Source of the DNA: Gammaproteobacteria bacterium
Lineage (GTDB): Bacteria > Pseudomonadota > Gammaproteobacteria > HyVt-429
Reading direction: 5' to 3'
Assembly (NCBI GenBank): GCA_013152415.1
Contig: JAADGI010000011.1
Coordinates: forward strand, 1 to 58,945
DNA: 58,945 nucleotides
Both the position numbers and the translations under genes were made by a program. Of this stretch, positions 38,830 to 47,293 are shown piece by piece (position 1 is the stretch's first letter; the number at the start of each line of letters is the position of its first letter). Under the pieces are notes generated by a model. It was not told the origin of the DNA. It did no database searches and saw only the letters and a list, made by a program, of their open reading frames with translations.

Positions 38830-39120
38830 ATGACGAAATCGGATTTGATTGACGTTCTGGCTGTTGAACAACCGCAGTTGATTTATCGCGATGTGGAGCT
38901 CGCGGTAAAAGGGCTGCTTGATCGTATGGCCGGTGCCCTGTCAGAAGGGGAGAGAATTGAGGTGCGTGGTTTCGGCAGCTTTTCTCTCCACCATCGCCCT
39001 TCACGGGTAGGAAGAAACCCAAAAACCGGTGCGGCCGTTAAGGTGCCGGATAAGTATGTACCCCACTTCAAGCCCGGCAAGGAGCTCCGTGAGCGTGTGG
39101 ATAAGGCTGCCAAACGATAG
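38830..39120 (+). CDS. ihfB: Integration host factor subunit beta
   Basis: A 96-residue HU/IHF family protein that bends DNA as a heterodimer with IhfA. The beta-subunit signature is [11 protein letters not shown], then [20 protein letters not shown] and the arm-tip proline in [10 protein letters not shown]. It directly follows rpsA, the diagnostic context for the beta subunit. The length fits. Confidence 0.96.
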   Translation: MTKSDLIDVLAVEQPQLIYRDVELAVKGLLDRMAGALSEGERIEVRGFGSFSLHHRPSRVGRNPKTGAAVKVPDKYVPHFKPGKELRERVDKAAKR

Positions 39121-39442
39121 CTCAAAGATTCGCAAAGTCCCCCCTCTGCTTTGCAGCACAAGTAGTTATACGTAGAGAAGACACCCCGTTGCCACCGATG
39201 CTGTCGGCTCGTATGGTTTTGCCCTTTATAGTGTAGATTTTTGCCTAATGGATGGATCCGTCCGGATTTCGATGCCATTTGTGGCCATCCCACTTGTTCC
39301 TGAAGATAAAGTTGATTTACTCTCCTATGCTCAGGCTTGAGCTCATGAAGTGGCCGGATTTAGTCGTGATGGGCATTGGAACTTGGAGCCTGTTGGGCTC
39401 TCCAAATGAAGCGGTGATTGTCGGTACTTGAAAGGAGGTTGG
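39121..39442. other. Spacer between ihfB and lapA
   Basis: About 320 bases without a gene on either strand. The overlapping minus-strand frame has no family features. There is a small hairpin-like GGAGCCTGTTGGGCTCTCC near 39387-39405. A strong ribosome site AAAGGAGGT occupies 39431-39439, immediately before lapA. Confidence 0.4.
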
Positions 39443-39739
39443 ATGAAGCGAATTGTCTATATTTTACTCACCCTGATAGTCATGGCGATTGGGTTGACGC
39501 TTGTTATAAAAAATCCAGCTGAGGTGGAGCTCAATTACTATTTCGGTATTCACTGGACGGGGCCGCTAACCTTGGTCATCTTGGGGGCTGTGTTTATGGG
39601 TTTGGTGCTAGGATTGCTGGGGAGCCTGGTGATGATGCTGCGAGTGCGGCGTGAATTGGCACAGGTGCGCCGAGCGAACAAAAGGATGGAGCAAGAATTG
39701 TTGAATCTACGTTCATTGCCTATTAAGGATGCTATCTAA
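39443..39739 (+). CDS. lapA: Lipopolysaccharide assembly protein LapA
   Basis: A 98-residue inner-membrane protein (DUF1049) with two hydrophobic segments (IVYILLTLIVMAIGLTLVI and GPLTLVILGAVFMGLVLGLL) and a basic cytoplasmic helix (LRVRRELAQVRRANKR). The start at 39443 follows a near-perfect AAAGGAGGT site. LapA works with LapB in controlling LpxC and LPS assembly. Five bases separate it from lapB. Confidence 0.9.
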   Translation: MKRIVYILLTLIVMAIGLTLVIKNPAEVELNYYFGIHWTGPLTLVILGAVFMGLVLGLLGSLVMMLRVRRELAQVRRANKRMEQELLNLRSLPIKDAI

Positions 39740-39743
39740 AGTG

Positions 39744-40928
39744 ATGGACCCGCTGTGGTTGTTATTGCTGTTGCCTGTTGCCATGGTATCGGGGTGGTTT
39801 GCTGCTCGCTTGGATCAGCGCAGTCGGCTCCAGCAACAACGCCAATCTTTCCCCCAAGCCTATATTGAGGGACTCAATTTTTTGTTAAACGAACAACCCG
39901 ACAAGGCTATTGAGGTGTTTATTAAGGCCTTGGAAGTGGATCCCGAGACCGTAGAGACCCACCTCGCTATTGGCAATCTTTTTCGGCGGCGCGGTGAAAT
40001 TGAACGTGCTACACGTATCCACCAAAATTTAATTGCCCGGCCACACCTCGAAAAAATACAACGCTACCAAGCCTTGTTTGAGCTTGCGCAGGATTACCAT
40101 AAGGCAGGCCTGTTGGACCGTGCCGAGAATCTATTCCTGGAAGTGGTCGATGCCCCTTTGCATGGTGAAGCCGCGTTGAACAATTTGGTGGATATTTATC
40201 AACAGGAAAAGGACTGGAACAAGGCTATTCAAACCTGCAAGAAGTTGGGGCGGCTGACCGGCGAGCGTACTGATTACGTTGTTGCTCAATACTATTGCGA
40301 ACAGGCAGACCAGGCAGAAGCGGAGCAGAATTATGAGCTCTCCGAGAAATTGGCACATCGTGCGCTGGGTGTGGATAAAACCTGTGTGCGGGCAACTATG
40401 TTATTGGGTAAGGCGGCTTTGCGTAGTGACGATCATCTTGGGGCCATCAAGATATGGCGTAAAATTGAGAGTCAAGATCCGCACTTACTGGGAGAGGTGG
40501 TATCCCTTATTGCAGCTAGTTTTACCGCCGTGGGCGATGGGGATGGGCTGCAAGAGTTCTTACAATCTGCTCTGGATCGTCACGATGATATGACATTAAT
40601 GCTCGCCTTGGGAGAGGTGATTGAGCGCAAAGATGGTAATAAGGCAGCCCAGAAATTTGTCTTAGATTGGTTAAGATCTCACCCATCTGCTGCGGGTCTG
40701 GAGAGACTTATTGAGTTGCGTTTGGCCGAGACAGGCGCACATGGCCAAAGAGACCTGGAAATACTCAAGGGCATAATAAGTGGTTTGATTGAGCAGCACG
40801 TTGGGTACGCCTGTAGTCACTGTGGATTTAGAGCAAAATCATTGCACTGGCAGTGCCCCAGCTGCAGGCGATGGTCCACCATCAAACCCTTCAGCGCAAA
40901 GACAGAGGGTCAACATGCCGAAAAGTGA
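39744..40928 (+). CDS. lapB: Lipopolysaccharide assembly protein LapB (YciM)
   Basis: A 394-residue protein with an N-terminal membrane anchor (LWLLLLLPVAMVSGWFAAR), a set of TPR repeats (about 40-340) and a C-terminal rubredoxin-like zinc module, CSHCGF then CPSCRRW. LapB guides FtsH to degrade LpxC and so adjusts LPS synthesis. An in-frame ATG at 39729 would add five residues; the MDPLW start matches E. coli LapB better. The frame ends 14 bases into pyrF. Confidence 0.94.
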   Translation: MDPLWLLLLLPVAMVSGWFAARLDQRSRLQQQRQSFPQAYIEGLNFLLNEQPDKAIEVFIKALEVDPETVETHLAIGNLFRRRGEIERATRIHQNLIARPHLEKIQRYQALFELAQDYHKAGLLDRAENLFLEVVDAPLHGEAALNNLVDIYQQEKDWNKAIQTCKKLGRLTGERTDYVVAQYYCEQADQAEAEQNYELSEKLAHRALGVDKTCVRATMLLGKAALRSDDHLGAIKIWRKIESQDPHLLGEVVSLIAASFTAVGDGDGLQEFLQSALDRHDDMTLMLALGEVIERKDGNKAAQKFVLDWLRSHPSAAGLERLIELRLAETGAHGQRDLEILKGIISGLIEQHVGYACSHCGFRAKSLHWQCPSCRRWSTIKPFSAKTEGQHAEK

Positions 40929-41628
40929 TCAAGGCTCAAGGCTCATAGTGGCGCTGGATTTTGATGATCCTGAAGTGGCATTTAAGATGGCGCGTCAACT
41001 AAAACCTACAGGTTGTCGGATCAAAGTTGGATTAGAATTGTACCTTAGTGGCGGGAGCGAATTAGTAAGGCGCCTGGTTGACGATGGTTTTGATGTATTT
41101 TTAGATCTGAAATTTCATGATATTCCCAATACTGTTGCTCGTGCCTGTGCGGTGGCTGCCCGGCTCGGTGTGTGGATGATGAATGTTCATGGCTTGGGCG
41201 GAAAAAAAATGATGAGGGCGGCGTGTGATGCTATGGAAGCATTGGATCGGGTTCCCTTGCTCACAGCGGTGACTATGCTCACCAGTCATGCAGAAGAAGA
41301 ACTTTCCCAACTTGGCTTAAAGGATACAGGTATTCAACAACATGTGGGGCAATTGGCTGATTTAGCAAAAAACAGTGGATTGGATGGAGTGGTGTGCTCC
41401 GCACATGAGGCATCAGACTTACGTGAACGATTAGGCCCGGAATTTCTCTTGGTGACTCCTGGTATCCGCCCAGCTGGAGTGCCGATGAACGATCAGCGAA
41501 GGGCGGTGACTCCTGAAGAGGCCGTGGAATTTGGCGCTGATTATCTGGTGGTGGGAAGACCGGTTATTCAATCGGTGACGCCCATGAGTACAGTGCGGGA
41601 TATTCAACGGGCCATAGGGGAGTATTGA
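40915..41628 (+). CDS. pyrF: Orotidine 5'-phosphate decarboxylase
   Basis: A 237-residue OMP decarboxylase, the last step of UMP synthesis. Catalytic residues lie in FLDLKFHDIPNTV, and the phosphate-binding region is in VVGRPVIQS. The start at 40915 (MPKSDQG) is preferred because it aligns with the family and follows an AGAGGG site; 42 upstream codons are in the lapB sequence on another frame. The lapA-lapB-pyrF order is the E. coli one. Confidence 0.96.
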   Translation: MPKSDQGSRLIVALDFDDPEVAFKMARQLKPTGCRIKVGLELYLSGGSELVRRLVDDGFDVFLDLKFHDIPNTVARACAVAARLGVWMMNVHGLGGKKMMRAACDAMEALDRVPLLTAVTMLTSHAEEELSQLGLKDTGIQQHVGQLADLAKNSGLDGVVCSAHEASDLRERLGPEFLLVTPGIRPAGVPMNDQRRAVTPEEAVEFGADYLVVGRPVIQSVTPMSTVRDIQRAIGEY

Positions 41629-41720
41629 CATTTTTCAGCAATGGGTTAGGATGCTGGGGCGCAAGCGATCACGGATAGCGCACTTGATTTTAACAATGGA
41701 AACATGGAGGTAGTTTAAGG

Positions 41721-42008
41721 ATGAAGATTCTACGAGTATTTTTTGTAGTGCTGTTTCTGGGTGTTTTTTCTTCGGTGGGTTATGCCGCTCCTGTCAATAT
41801 CAACACGGCCGATGCCGTTGCCCTGGCCGAGGCTCTAAATGGGGTTGGGCCGAAAATAGCCTCAGCAATTATTGAATATAGAGAAAAGCACGGGCCTTTT
41901 CAGAAAGTCGAAGATCTGGTCTCTGTGAAAGGGATTGGGCCCAAGATTTTAGAGCGGAACAGGAAAGACATTTTGCTGGTAAACCCAGAGAAAAAGGCCA
42001 GCAAATAG
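41721..42008 (+). CDS. ComEA-like helix-hairpin-helix protein, exported
   Basis: A 95-residue protein with a signal peptide (about 1-22, ending SSVGYAA) and a ComEA-type double helix-hairpin-helix domain: VNINTADAVALAEALNGVGP then FQKVEDLVSVKGIGPKIL. Such proteins bind DNA in the periplasm, some in natural transformation. No other competence gene is nearby, so a role in DNA uptake is only possible. A strong terminator follows. Confidence 0.88.
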   Translation: MKILRVFFVVLFLGVFSSVGYAAPVNINTADAVALAEALNGVGPKIASAIIEYREKHGPFQKVEDLVSVKGIGPKILERNRKDILLVNPEKKASK

Positions 42009-42041
42009 CTAAAGACAAATGACACGATGTTCTGTCAGAGG

Positions 42042-42069
42042 CGCCGCGAAAACCGCGGCGTCTTTTTTT
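42042..42069 (+). terminator. Rho-independent terminator after the ComEA-like gene
   Basis: CGCCGCG (42042-42048) pairs with CGCGGCG (42054-42060) around AAAAC, followed by TC and seven T. The stem is GC-rich and the position 33 bases after the stop is ideal. Confidence 0.88.
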
Positions 42070-42141
42070 GGCCTATTGTGAGGGTATTGGGCTTCAGGAC
42101 AGTTTATAATGGTGGGCATTTCCAGGAAAGACTTGGTTGAT

Positions 42142-42240
42142 TCGTCATTCCGGGTGGGGTGTAACCCAGACCCGGAATTCAGTGCCTTTGTCAGTTGCTT
42201 TCTGGATCCCAGTTTGCTGCGCAGGCCATGGGTTCCGGTA
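42142..42240. repeat. Second degenerate palindromic intergenic repeat
   Basis: The words CGTCATTCCGGG, CCCGGAATTCAG and CTTTCTGGATCCCAG resemble the copy downstream of proB at 16186-16320. The element lies between the ComEA-like gene and ugd. No credible gene is present; a 62-codon frame at 42109 is made of the repeat. Confidence 0.45.
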
Positions 42241-42358
42241 GGGGTGCTAACAAGGGTCCCCCCTGAGGGGCTGGCCGAAGCAGTACCGCTGGAATGAGAA
42301 AACGATTAATCAGAGGTTCCCTGATTCATATATAGTTTGAGTTATTTGGGTATTTGTA

Positions 42359-43678
42359 ATGAATGTAACAGTCATTGGTACGGGATATGTTGGGCTAGTA
42401 ACAGGTACCTGTTTAGCCGAGGTTGGGAACCATGTTATTTGTGTCGACACCGATTCAAATAAGATTGAGCGGTTGTTGGCCGGTCAAATTCCCATATTTG
42501 AGCCCGGTCTTGAGGCGCTAGTCCATCAAAATGTTGAAGCAGGACGGCTGACTTTCACGACTGATTTGCCAAAGGGTGTGGCGCATGGTGAAGTGTTGAT
42601 GATCGCTGTAGGCACTCCTCCCGATGAAGATGGATCTGCAGATTTGAAGCATGTGCTGGCTGTGGCGAAAGGAATTGGAGAGGTGATGGACAGTTACCGG
42701 GTGGTGGTAACGAAGTCCACAGTACCGGTGGGGACCGCGGATAAGGTCAAGGCAGAGCTTGAGTCTGAACTCAGGCGGCGTGGTATAGAGGTGCCTTATA
42801 GTGTGGTCTCAAATCCAGAGTTCCTGAAAGAAGGTGCTGCGATTGAAGATTTTATGAAGCCTGATCGTATTGTGGTGGGAGCGGATGATGAGCGTGCGGT
42901 AGAGGTTATGCGCGAACTGTACGCTCCGTTTAATCGTAATCATGAGCGGGTCATATTCATGGATATCAGGTCGTCGGAGATGACCAAATATGCCGCTAAC
43001 TCGTTATTGGCAACGAAAATCTCATTTATGAATGAGATGGCAAATTTGGCTGAACGATTAGGCGCAGACATTGAAAACATCAGGCGAGGCATTGGTGCCG
43101 ATCCCCGAATTGGTTATCACTTCATTTATCCGGGGTGTGGTTATGGTGGCTCTTGTTTTCCGAAAGATGTTCAAGCCTTATACCGAACTGCTCAGCAAAA
43201 TGGATATGACGCAAGAATTCTGTCTGCGGTTGAAGAAGTTAATTACGACCAAAAGAAGGTGTTGCTGGAAAAAGTGGTGCGACATTTTGGCGAAGATCTA
43301 TCTGGGTTGCAATTTGCTATGTGGGGGCTGTCGTTTAAGCCTGATACAGACGATATGCGTGAGGCACCGAGTAGGGTCATTATGGAAGGTCTTTGGGAAA
43401 GGGGCGCTACGGTGCACGTTCATGATCCGGTTTCTATGGATGAGGTTGCACGGATTTACGGTGAACGTAAAGATCTTTTCTATCATCGTGATCCCTACGA
43501 GGCGTTACAAGATTCCGATGGTTTGTTTGTGGTAACAGAATGGAAGGTATTTCGTAGCCCGGATATTGCCCAAATTGACCAGAATATGAAAAACAAAGTG
43601 ATATTCGATGGGCGAAATATCTTTAATCCACAGAGTTTTAAGGATGCTGGGTTTGCATATTACGGGATTGGACGCTAA
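42359..43678 (+). CDS. ugd: UDP-glucose 6-dehydrogenase
   Basis: A 439-residue nucleotide-sugar dehydrogenase that makes UDP-glucuronate. The NAD-binding start is [21 protein letters not shown], the central lysine-containing region is [20 protein letters not shown], and the catalytic cysteine lies in [17 protein letters not shown]. It is the first gene of the surface polysaccharide region and supplies substrate for the 4-epimerase at 48.7 kb. Confidence 0.94.
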   Translation: MNVTVIGTGYVGLVTGTCLAEVGNHVICVDTDSNKIERLLAGQIPIFEPGLEALVHQNVEAGRLTFTTDLPKGVAHGEVLMIAVGTPPDEDGSADLKHVLAVAKGIGEVMDSYRVVVTKSTVPVGTADKVKAELESELRRRGIEVPYSVVSNPEFLKEGAAIEDFMKPDRIVVGADDERAVEVMRELYAPFNRNHERVIFMDIRSSEMTKYAANSLLATKISFMNEMANLAERLGADIENIRRGIGADPRIGYHFIYPGCGYGGSCFPKDVQALYRTAQQNGYDARILSAVEEVNYDQKKVLLEKVVRHFGEDLSGLQFAMWGLSFKPDTDDMREAPSRVIMEGLWERGATVHVHDPVSMDEVARIYGERKDLFYHRDPYEALQDSDGLFVVTEWKVFRSPDIAQIDQNMKNKVIFDGRNIFNPQSFKDAGFAYYGIGR

Positions 43679-43691
43679 GTGAGTTAAATAT

Positions 43692-43772
43692 GGGCACTTC
43701 ACTAATTATCAATCGCTTCTTAGCCCACGAGGGGGTACCGAGGTCCCTCCTGGGAGAGGATATTAATAGGTC
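43692..43772. repeat. Family 2 inverted-repeat copy C
   Basis: GGGCACTTCACTAATTATCA on the left and GGGAGAGGATATTAATAG on the right match copies A and B. It fills the gap between ugd and hldA and ends next to the hldA start, so it may carry the hldA leader. Confidence 0.5.
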
Positions 43773-43775
43773 CAT

Positions 43776-44729
43776 ATGATTGACTTATCAACACTGACCC
43801 GGGCACGGGTTATGGTAGTCGGCGATGTTATGTTGGACCGGTACTGGTTTGGTCGGGTTGACCGAATATCGCCAGAGGCCCCGGTGCCCGTAGTAGCCGT
43901 AGGTGAAACCCAAGAGAGACCCGGGGGAGCAGCCAATGTAGCGAGTAATGTTACTGCATTGGGGTCAAGTTGTATTTTGATTTCGGTTGTAGGGGATGAT
44001 GACTCTGGTGCCAAGCTAAGGAGTCTTTTGCATACACAGCAGGTCGATTGTCGTTTAAGCAAAGATCCAGAAACATCGACGACTGTTAAGCTCCGTATTA
44101 TGTCTCATAATCAACAACTTATGCGGCTAGACTTTGAGTCAGCACCCAGTCACGAGATTTTGGAGCGCTGTTTAGAAGATTATAAGACAGCATTGTCTGA
44201 TGTGGATATTGTGCTGTTCTCAGACTATGGCAAAGGTGGATTGGTTCATATGGAAAAGATGATCAGTCTGGCTCGGGATGCTGATTTAAAAGTAATCGTT
44301 GATCCAAAAGGCCGGGACTATGGGCGTTATCGTGGTGCCTCTATGGTGACGCCAAATCGAAGAGAGTTTGAAGACTTGGTGGGCACTTGTCATTCGAATG
44401 ATGAATTGTCAGATCACGCATATCAGCTTATTCGAGATTGTGGCTTTGACAGTTTGTTGCTTACACGCAGTGAAGAAGGTGTTTCTCTGTACCGCAATGA
44501 TGGTACTGAGCTACATTGTGCGGCCATGGCGCGGGAGGTCTACGATGTCACGGGTGCGGGGGATACGGTAATTGCAGTGCTTGCAGCTTCTCTGGCCGCT
44601 GGGATTAATGATAAAGATGCCTTAGCGCTGGCGAATACTGCGGCGGGTGTGGTAGTGGGTAAATTGGGTACGGCATCAGCAAGTCGGCAAGAGATTGAGC
44701 TGGCGCTTCAGGCGGCAGAAGAAGCATGA
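43776..44729 (+). CDS. hldA: D-glycero-beta-D-manno-heptose-7-phosphate kinase
   Basis: A 317-residue ribokinase-family protein equal to the kinase domain of HldE (RfaE). It makes heptose 1,7-bisphosphate for the LPS inner core. The N terminus ARVMVVGDVMLDRYWFG, the RISPEAPVPVV segment and the ATP-site motif DVTGAGDTVIAVLA are conserved. The adenylyltransferase domain of the bifunctional enzyme is missing, so a separate hldC should exist outside the window. It overlaps hldD by four bases. Confidence 0.93.
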   Translation: MIDLSTLTRARVMVVGDVMLDRYWFGRVDRISPEAPVPVVAVGETQERPGGAANVASNVTALGSSCILISVVGDDDSGAKLRSLLHTQQVDCRLSKDPETSTTVKLRIMSHNQQLMRLDFESAPSHEILERCLEDYKTALSDVDIVLFSDYGKGGLVHMEKMISLARDADLKVIVDPKGRDYGRYRGASMVTPNRREFEDLVGTCHSNDELSDHAYQLIRDCGFDSLLLTRSEEGVSLYRNDGTELHCAAMAREVYDVTGAGDTVIAVLAASLAAGINDKDALALANTAAGVVVGKLGTASASRQEIELALQAAEEA

Positions 44730-45775
44730 TTGTCGTTACCGGTGCAGCAGGATTTATTGGTCGCAACACCATTGACCACTTGTACTCAAGTGGTAAAGAA
44801 AACATTGTTGCAGTGGATACTCGGGACAAGCTTGGGCTCTTGAGCACAGCTAAAGTTGGCTCTTCTTTAGCGCTGTTTGATCATATTGACTTCATAGAGC
44901 AACTTGAGGCAGGTGAATACAAGGGGGATATTGATCTTATTTATCACTTCGGTGCGATAACTGATACCCTGGTTCGCGATGAAAATATCATTCTGGATTA
45001 TAACTACAATTATTCACAGCGATTATTGAAATACTGCTTAGCAAACCATGTACGTTTAGTCTACGCATCGTCAGCCTCGGTATATGGAAATCAAGTTAGG
45101 CTTAGTGAGAGAGAGGTAAATGGACAGGCACTAAACACATACGCCCATTATAAGAGCCAATTTGATATCCATGTAACTCGAGTTTTGTCTGAGGGTAAAA
45201 GTGCACAGATTGTGGGTTTGCGTTACTTTAATGTTTACGGCTCGGGTGAAGCCCATAAAGGGCGAATGGCCTCCATAGTGCATCAATTATTTCAGCAATA
45301 CAGGGCTTCAGGGTCTGTGTTGCTTTTTGGCGCCTCACAGGGTTACGTAGCCGGTGAGCAACGACGTGATTTTGTTTATATTGAAGATGTTGCCGCGGTA
45401 AACGATTATTTCCATAATCATCAGGAGATTTCAGGTATCTACAATATTGGCACAGGCGTCTCATGCTCATTTAATGAGGTTGCTGCCGAGGTGGTCAACT
45501 ATTGCCGGTCCAGATTGGGCCAATCCAGTCTCTCCATAGAGAAATTGGTAGCGGATGGGCTTATTCGTTACCGGCCATTTCCCAGAGAGCTGGAAGATCA
45601 CTATCAGTATCACACCGAAGCGAATATTGAATCCTTACGAGAGTCTGGTTTTCCTCACGAGTTTTGTCGGCTAGAGGAGGGGGTAAGACAGTTGGGCCAG
45701 GTTCTCTGTAGTCCGGAAGAGGTTATACGTACGCCAGATGCCTCTATAAATTCGATGGTGGCGGTACAGGCCTAG
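44726..45775 (+). CDS. hldD: ADP-L-glycero-D-manno-heptose 6-epimerase
   Basis: A 349-residue short-chain dehydrogenase-type epimerase for the last step of ADP-heptose synthesis. The NADP-binding loop is VTGAAGFIGRN, the active-site YxxxK is YAHYK, and the family-specific stretches are GRMASIVHQLF and AGEQRRDFVYIEDV. It is about 40 residues longer than E. coli HldD, mostly at the C terminus (after RQLGQVL). The ATGA overlap with hldA and 10-base gap to rfaH suggest one transcript. Confidence 0.93.
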   Translation: MIVVTGAAGFIGRNTIDHLYSSGKENIVAVDTRDKLGLLSTAKVGSSLALFDHIDFIEQLEAGEYKGDIDLIYHFGAITDTLVRDENIILDYNYNYSQRLLKYCLANHVRLVYASSASVYGNQVRLSEREVNGQALNTYAHYKSQFDIHVTRVLSEGKSAQIVGLRYFNVYGSGEAHKGRMASIVHQLFQQYRASGSVLLFGASQGYVAGEQRRDFVYIEDVAAVNDYFHNHQEISGIYNIGTGVSCSFNEVAAEVVNYCRSRLGQSSLSIEKLVADGLIRYRPFPRELEDHYQYHTEANIESLRESGFPHEFCRLEEGVRQLGQVLCSPEEVIRTPDASINSMVAVQA

Positions 45776-45785
45776 TAGATTCACT

Positions 45786-46286
45786 ATGAAGAATTGGTAC
45801 CTTATCTATACCAAGCCCCAAGGTGAAGAACTTGCAAAGGTGAATCTGGAACGGCAAGGGTTCGAGACCTACTTGCCGTTGGTGGGCGTACGGCGAAGGC
45901 GCTTGGGACGAGGACGGGTCTCTATTGAGCCTCTATTTCCCCGCTATTTATTTATCCATCTGAATACGGAGACTGACAATTGGTTGCCCATACGGTCGAC
46001 GATGGGTGTTAGCAAGCTCATCCGTTTTGGGATGCAACCTGCGATAGTCCCTGATCCGCTCATTGAGGCCTTGCGCGAGCGTGAGAATGCTCAGGGTGTT
46101 CAAGACATTAAAATAGGCCACTATAAACAGGGTGAGAAGGTCAGGGTGCTGGAAGGGCCCATGATGGGTTTTGAGGGGATATTTCTAGCCAAAACCAGCA
46201 GTGACCGGGTGATTGTGTTGTTAAATATTGTCGGCAAGAGTACCCGGGTTAAGCTGGATATCGACAAGCTTGAATCGACCGCCTGA
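45786..46286 (+). CDS. rfaH: Transcription antiterminator RfaH
   Basis: A 166-residue NusG paralogue. It starts MKNWYLIYTKPQGEELAKVN, has the NGN-domain LFPRYLFIHL motif and a KOW region (YKQGEKVRVLEGPMMGFEGI). RfaH joins RNA polymerase paused at an ops element and prevents Rho termination in long surface-sugar operons. An exact ops core lies 951 bases downstream at 47237. Here the regulator gene is linked to its probable target, next to the heptose genes. Confidence 0.94.
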   Translation: MKNWYLIYTKPQGEELAKVNLERQGFETYLPLVGVRRRRLGRGRVSIEPLFPRYLFIHLNTETDNWLPIRSTMGVSKLIRFGMQPAIVPDPLIEALRERENAQGVQDIKIGHYKQGEKVRVLEGPMMGFEGIFLAKTSSDRVIVLLNIVGKSTRVKLDIDKLESTA

Positions 46287-46442
46287 TTTCCCCACGGATA
46301 GACACCTGAATACGGTTACAGGCATAGGCCACACACCGCCATTCTGGCAGTTTTTGGCCGGAATCCAGTTTTTAAGATAACCAGGCCTTCGCCAGAGGGA
46401 TGTTGCAACTATAGACCCTATCTCTAGGTTCTTGTTGACGAA

Positions 46443-47105
46443 ATGGGGGCAACACCGTATAGTGTTCACCCTGTGAACGCCCCAGAAGATAGAGAAGCGC
46501 GACTGACCTTGGGTTTGCTCAGCGCTATAGATGGCCACAGTGATGTGAGCCAACGCCACTTGGCCCGAGATATGGGTGTCGCCCTGGGCTTGGCCAATTC
46601 TTACCTCAAACGTTGCGTTCGCAAGGGATATGTCAAGATGCGGGAGGCCCCGGCCAACCGTTTCCTCTACTATTTGACGCCCAAAGGATTTGCCGAGAAA
46701 TCCCGTCTTACCACCCGTTATCTTACCAACTCACTCACCTTTTACCGTCAGGCCGCCGAGTCCTGTAGCCATGCCTTTGCGGTGTGTTGCGAAAAGGGCC
46801 ACAGAAAGGTCCTTCTCTGCGGATACTCAGATCTTGCGGAAATTGCGCTGTTGCGGGCTATGGAGTTTGAGATTGAGATTATCGGAGTGTTTGATAGGTC
46901 AGTGGCCCATAAGCATTTTTATTCTCGACCCGTGTGGGCTTCCCTAAAGAGCGTTCCAAATTACGACATCGCTTTGCTTACCGACCTGAACTCAACAGTT
47001 GAGCACTATTATAAGTTAGTGGACACCTTGGGGGAAGATCGGGTTATGGTCCCCGGGGTGTTGGATATTATAAAACCGTTGCCGGTGCATATGGTTTCGG
47101 AATAG
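46443..47105 (+). CDS. Winged-helix regulator with Rossmann-like C-terminal domain
   Basis: A 220-residue protein in two parts. Residues about 14-95 form a MarR-like winged helix (LGLLSAIDGHSDVSQRHLAR, then GLANSYLKRCVRKGYVKM and a beta wing) like the EPS-associated MarR-type regulators. Residues about 115-215 look like a Rossmann fold, with a KVLLCGYSDLAEIALLRAME loop and strand, then IIGVFDR. That half resembles the nucleotide-binding part of polysaccharide sugar transferases. It may sense a nucleotide sugar; ligand and targets are unknown. The start at 46443 is tentative; GTG 46470 is an alternative. Confidence 0.75.
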   Translation: MGATPYSVHPVNAPEDREARLTLGLLSAIDGHSDVSQRHLARDMGVALGLANSYLKRCVRKGYVKMREAPANRFLYYLTPKGFAEKSRLTTRYLTNSLTFYRQAAESCSHAFAVCCEKGHRKVLLCGYSDLAEIALLRAMEFEIEIIGVFDRSVAHKHFYSRPVWASLKSVPNYDIALLTDLNSTVEHYYKLVDTLGEDRVMVPGVLDIIKPLPVHMVSE

Positions 47106-47236
47106 AGATCCATTTTTTTGTAAAGCGTTAAAGAGATTAATCATATATACGGCCTGATATTTGAGTTAGAAGGCCAGCGCCAATTGGGATCATATCGGCG
47201 TTTTTAATTTGTGCGGAACCTCAATCGGTACTGCAT

Positions 47237-47248
47237 GGCGGTAGCGTG
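47237..47248 (+). promoter_or_regulatory. ops element for RfaH recruitment
   Basis: GGCGGTAGCGTG matches the 12-base ops consensus exactly. It lies in a 188-base leader, 46 bases before the first sugar gene. The rest of the JUMPstart sequence is not recognisable. RfaH binds the non-template strand of paused polymerase at ops; the linked rfaH gene makes this a strong call. Confidence 0.9.
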
Positions 47249-47293
47249 CCTGAAACTATAATTTTTTATCTAACAAACAACACTATTGACTAA

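Noticed and set aside
39121..39442. Possible small RNA between ihfB and lapA
   Set aside because: Only one weak hairpin and no promoter-terminator pair could be found by eye.
42109..42297. 62-codon frame between the ComEA-like gene and ugd
   Set aside because: It consists of the palindromic repeat and has no family features.
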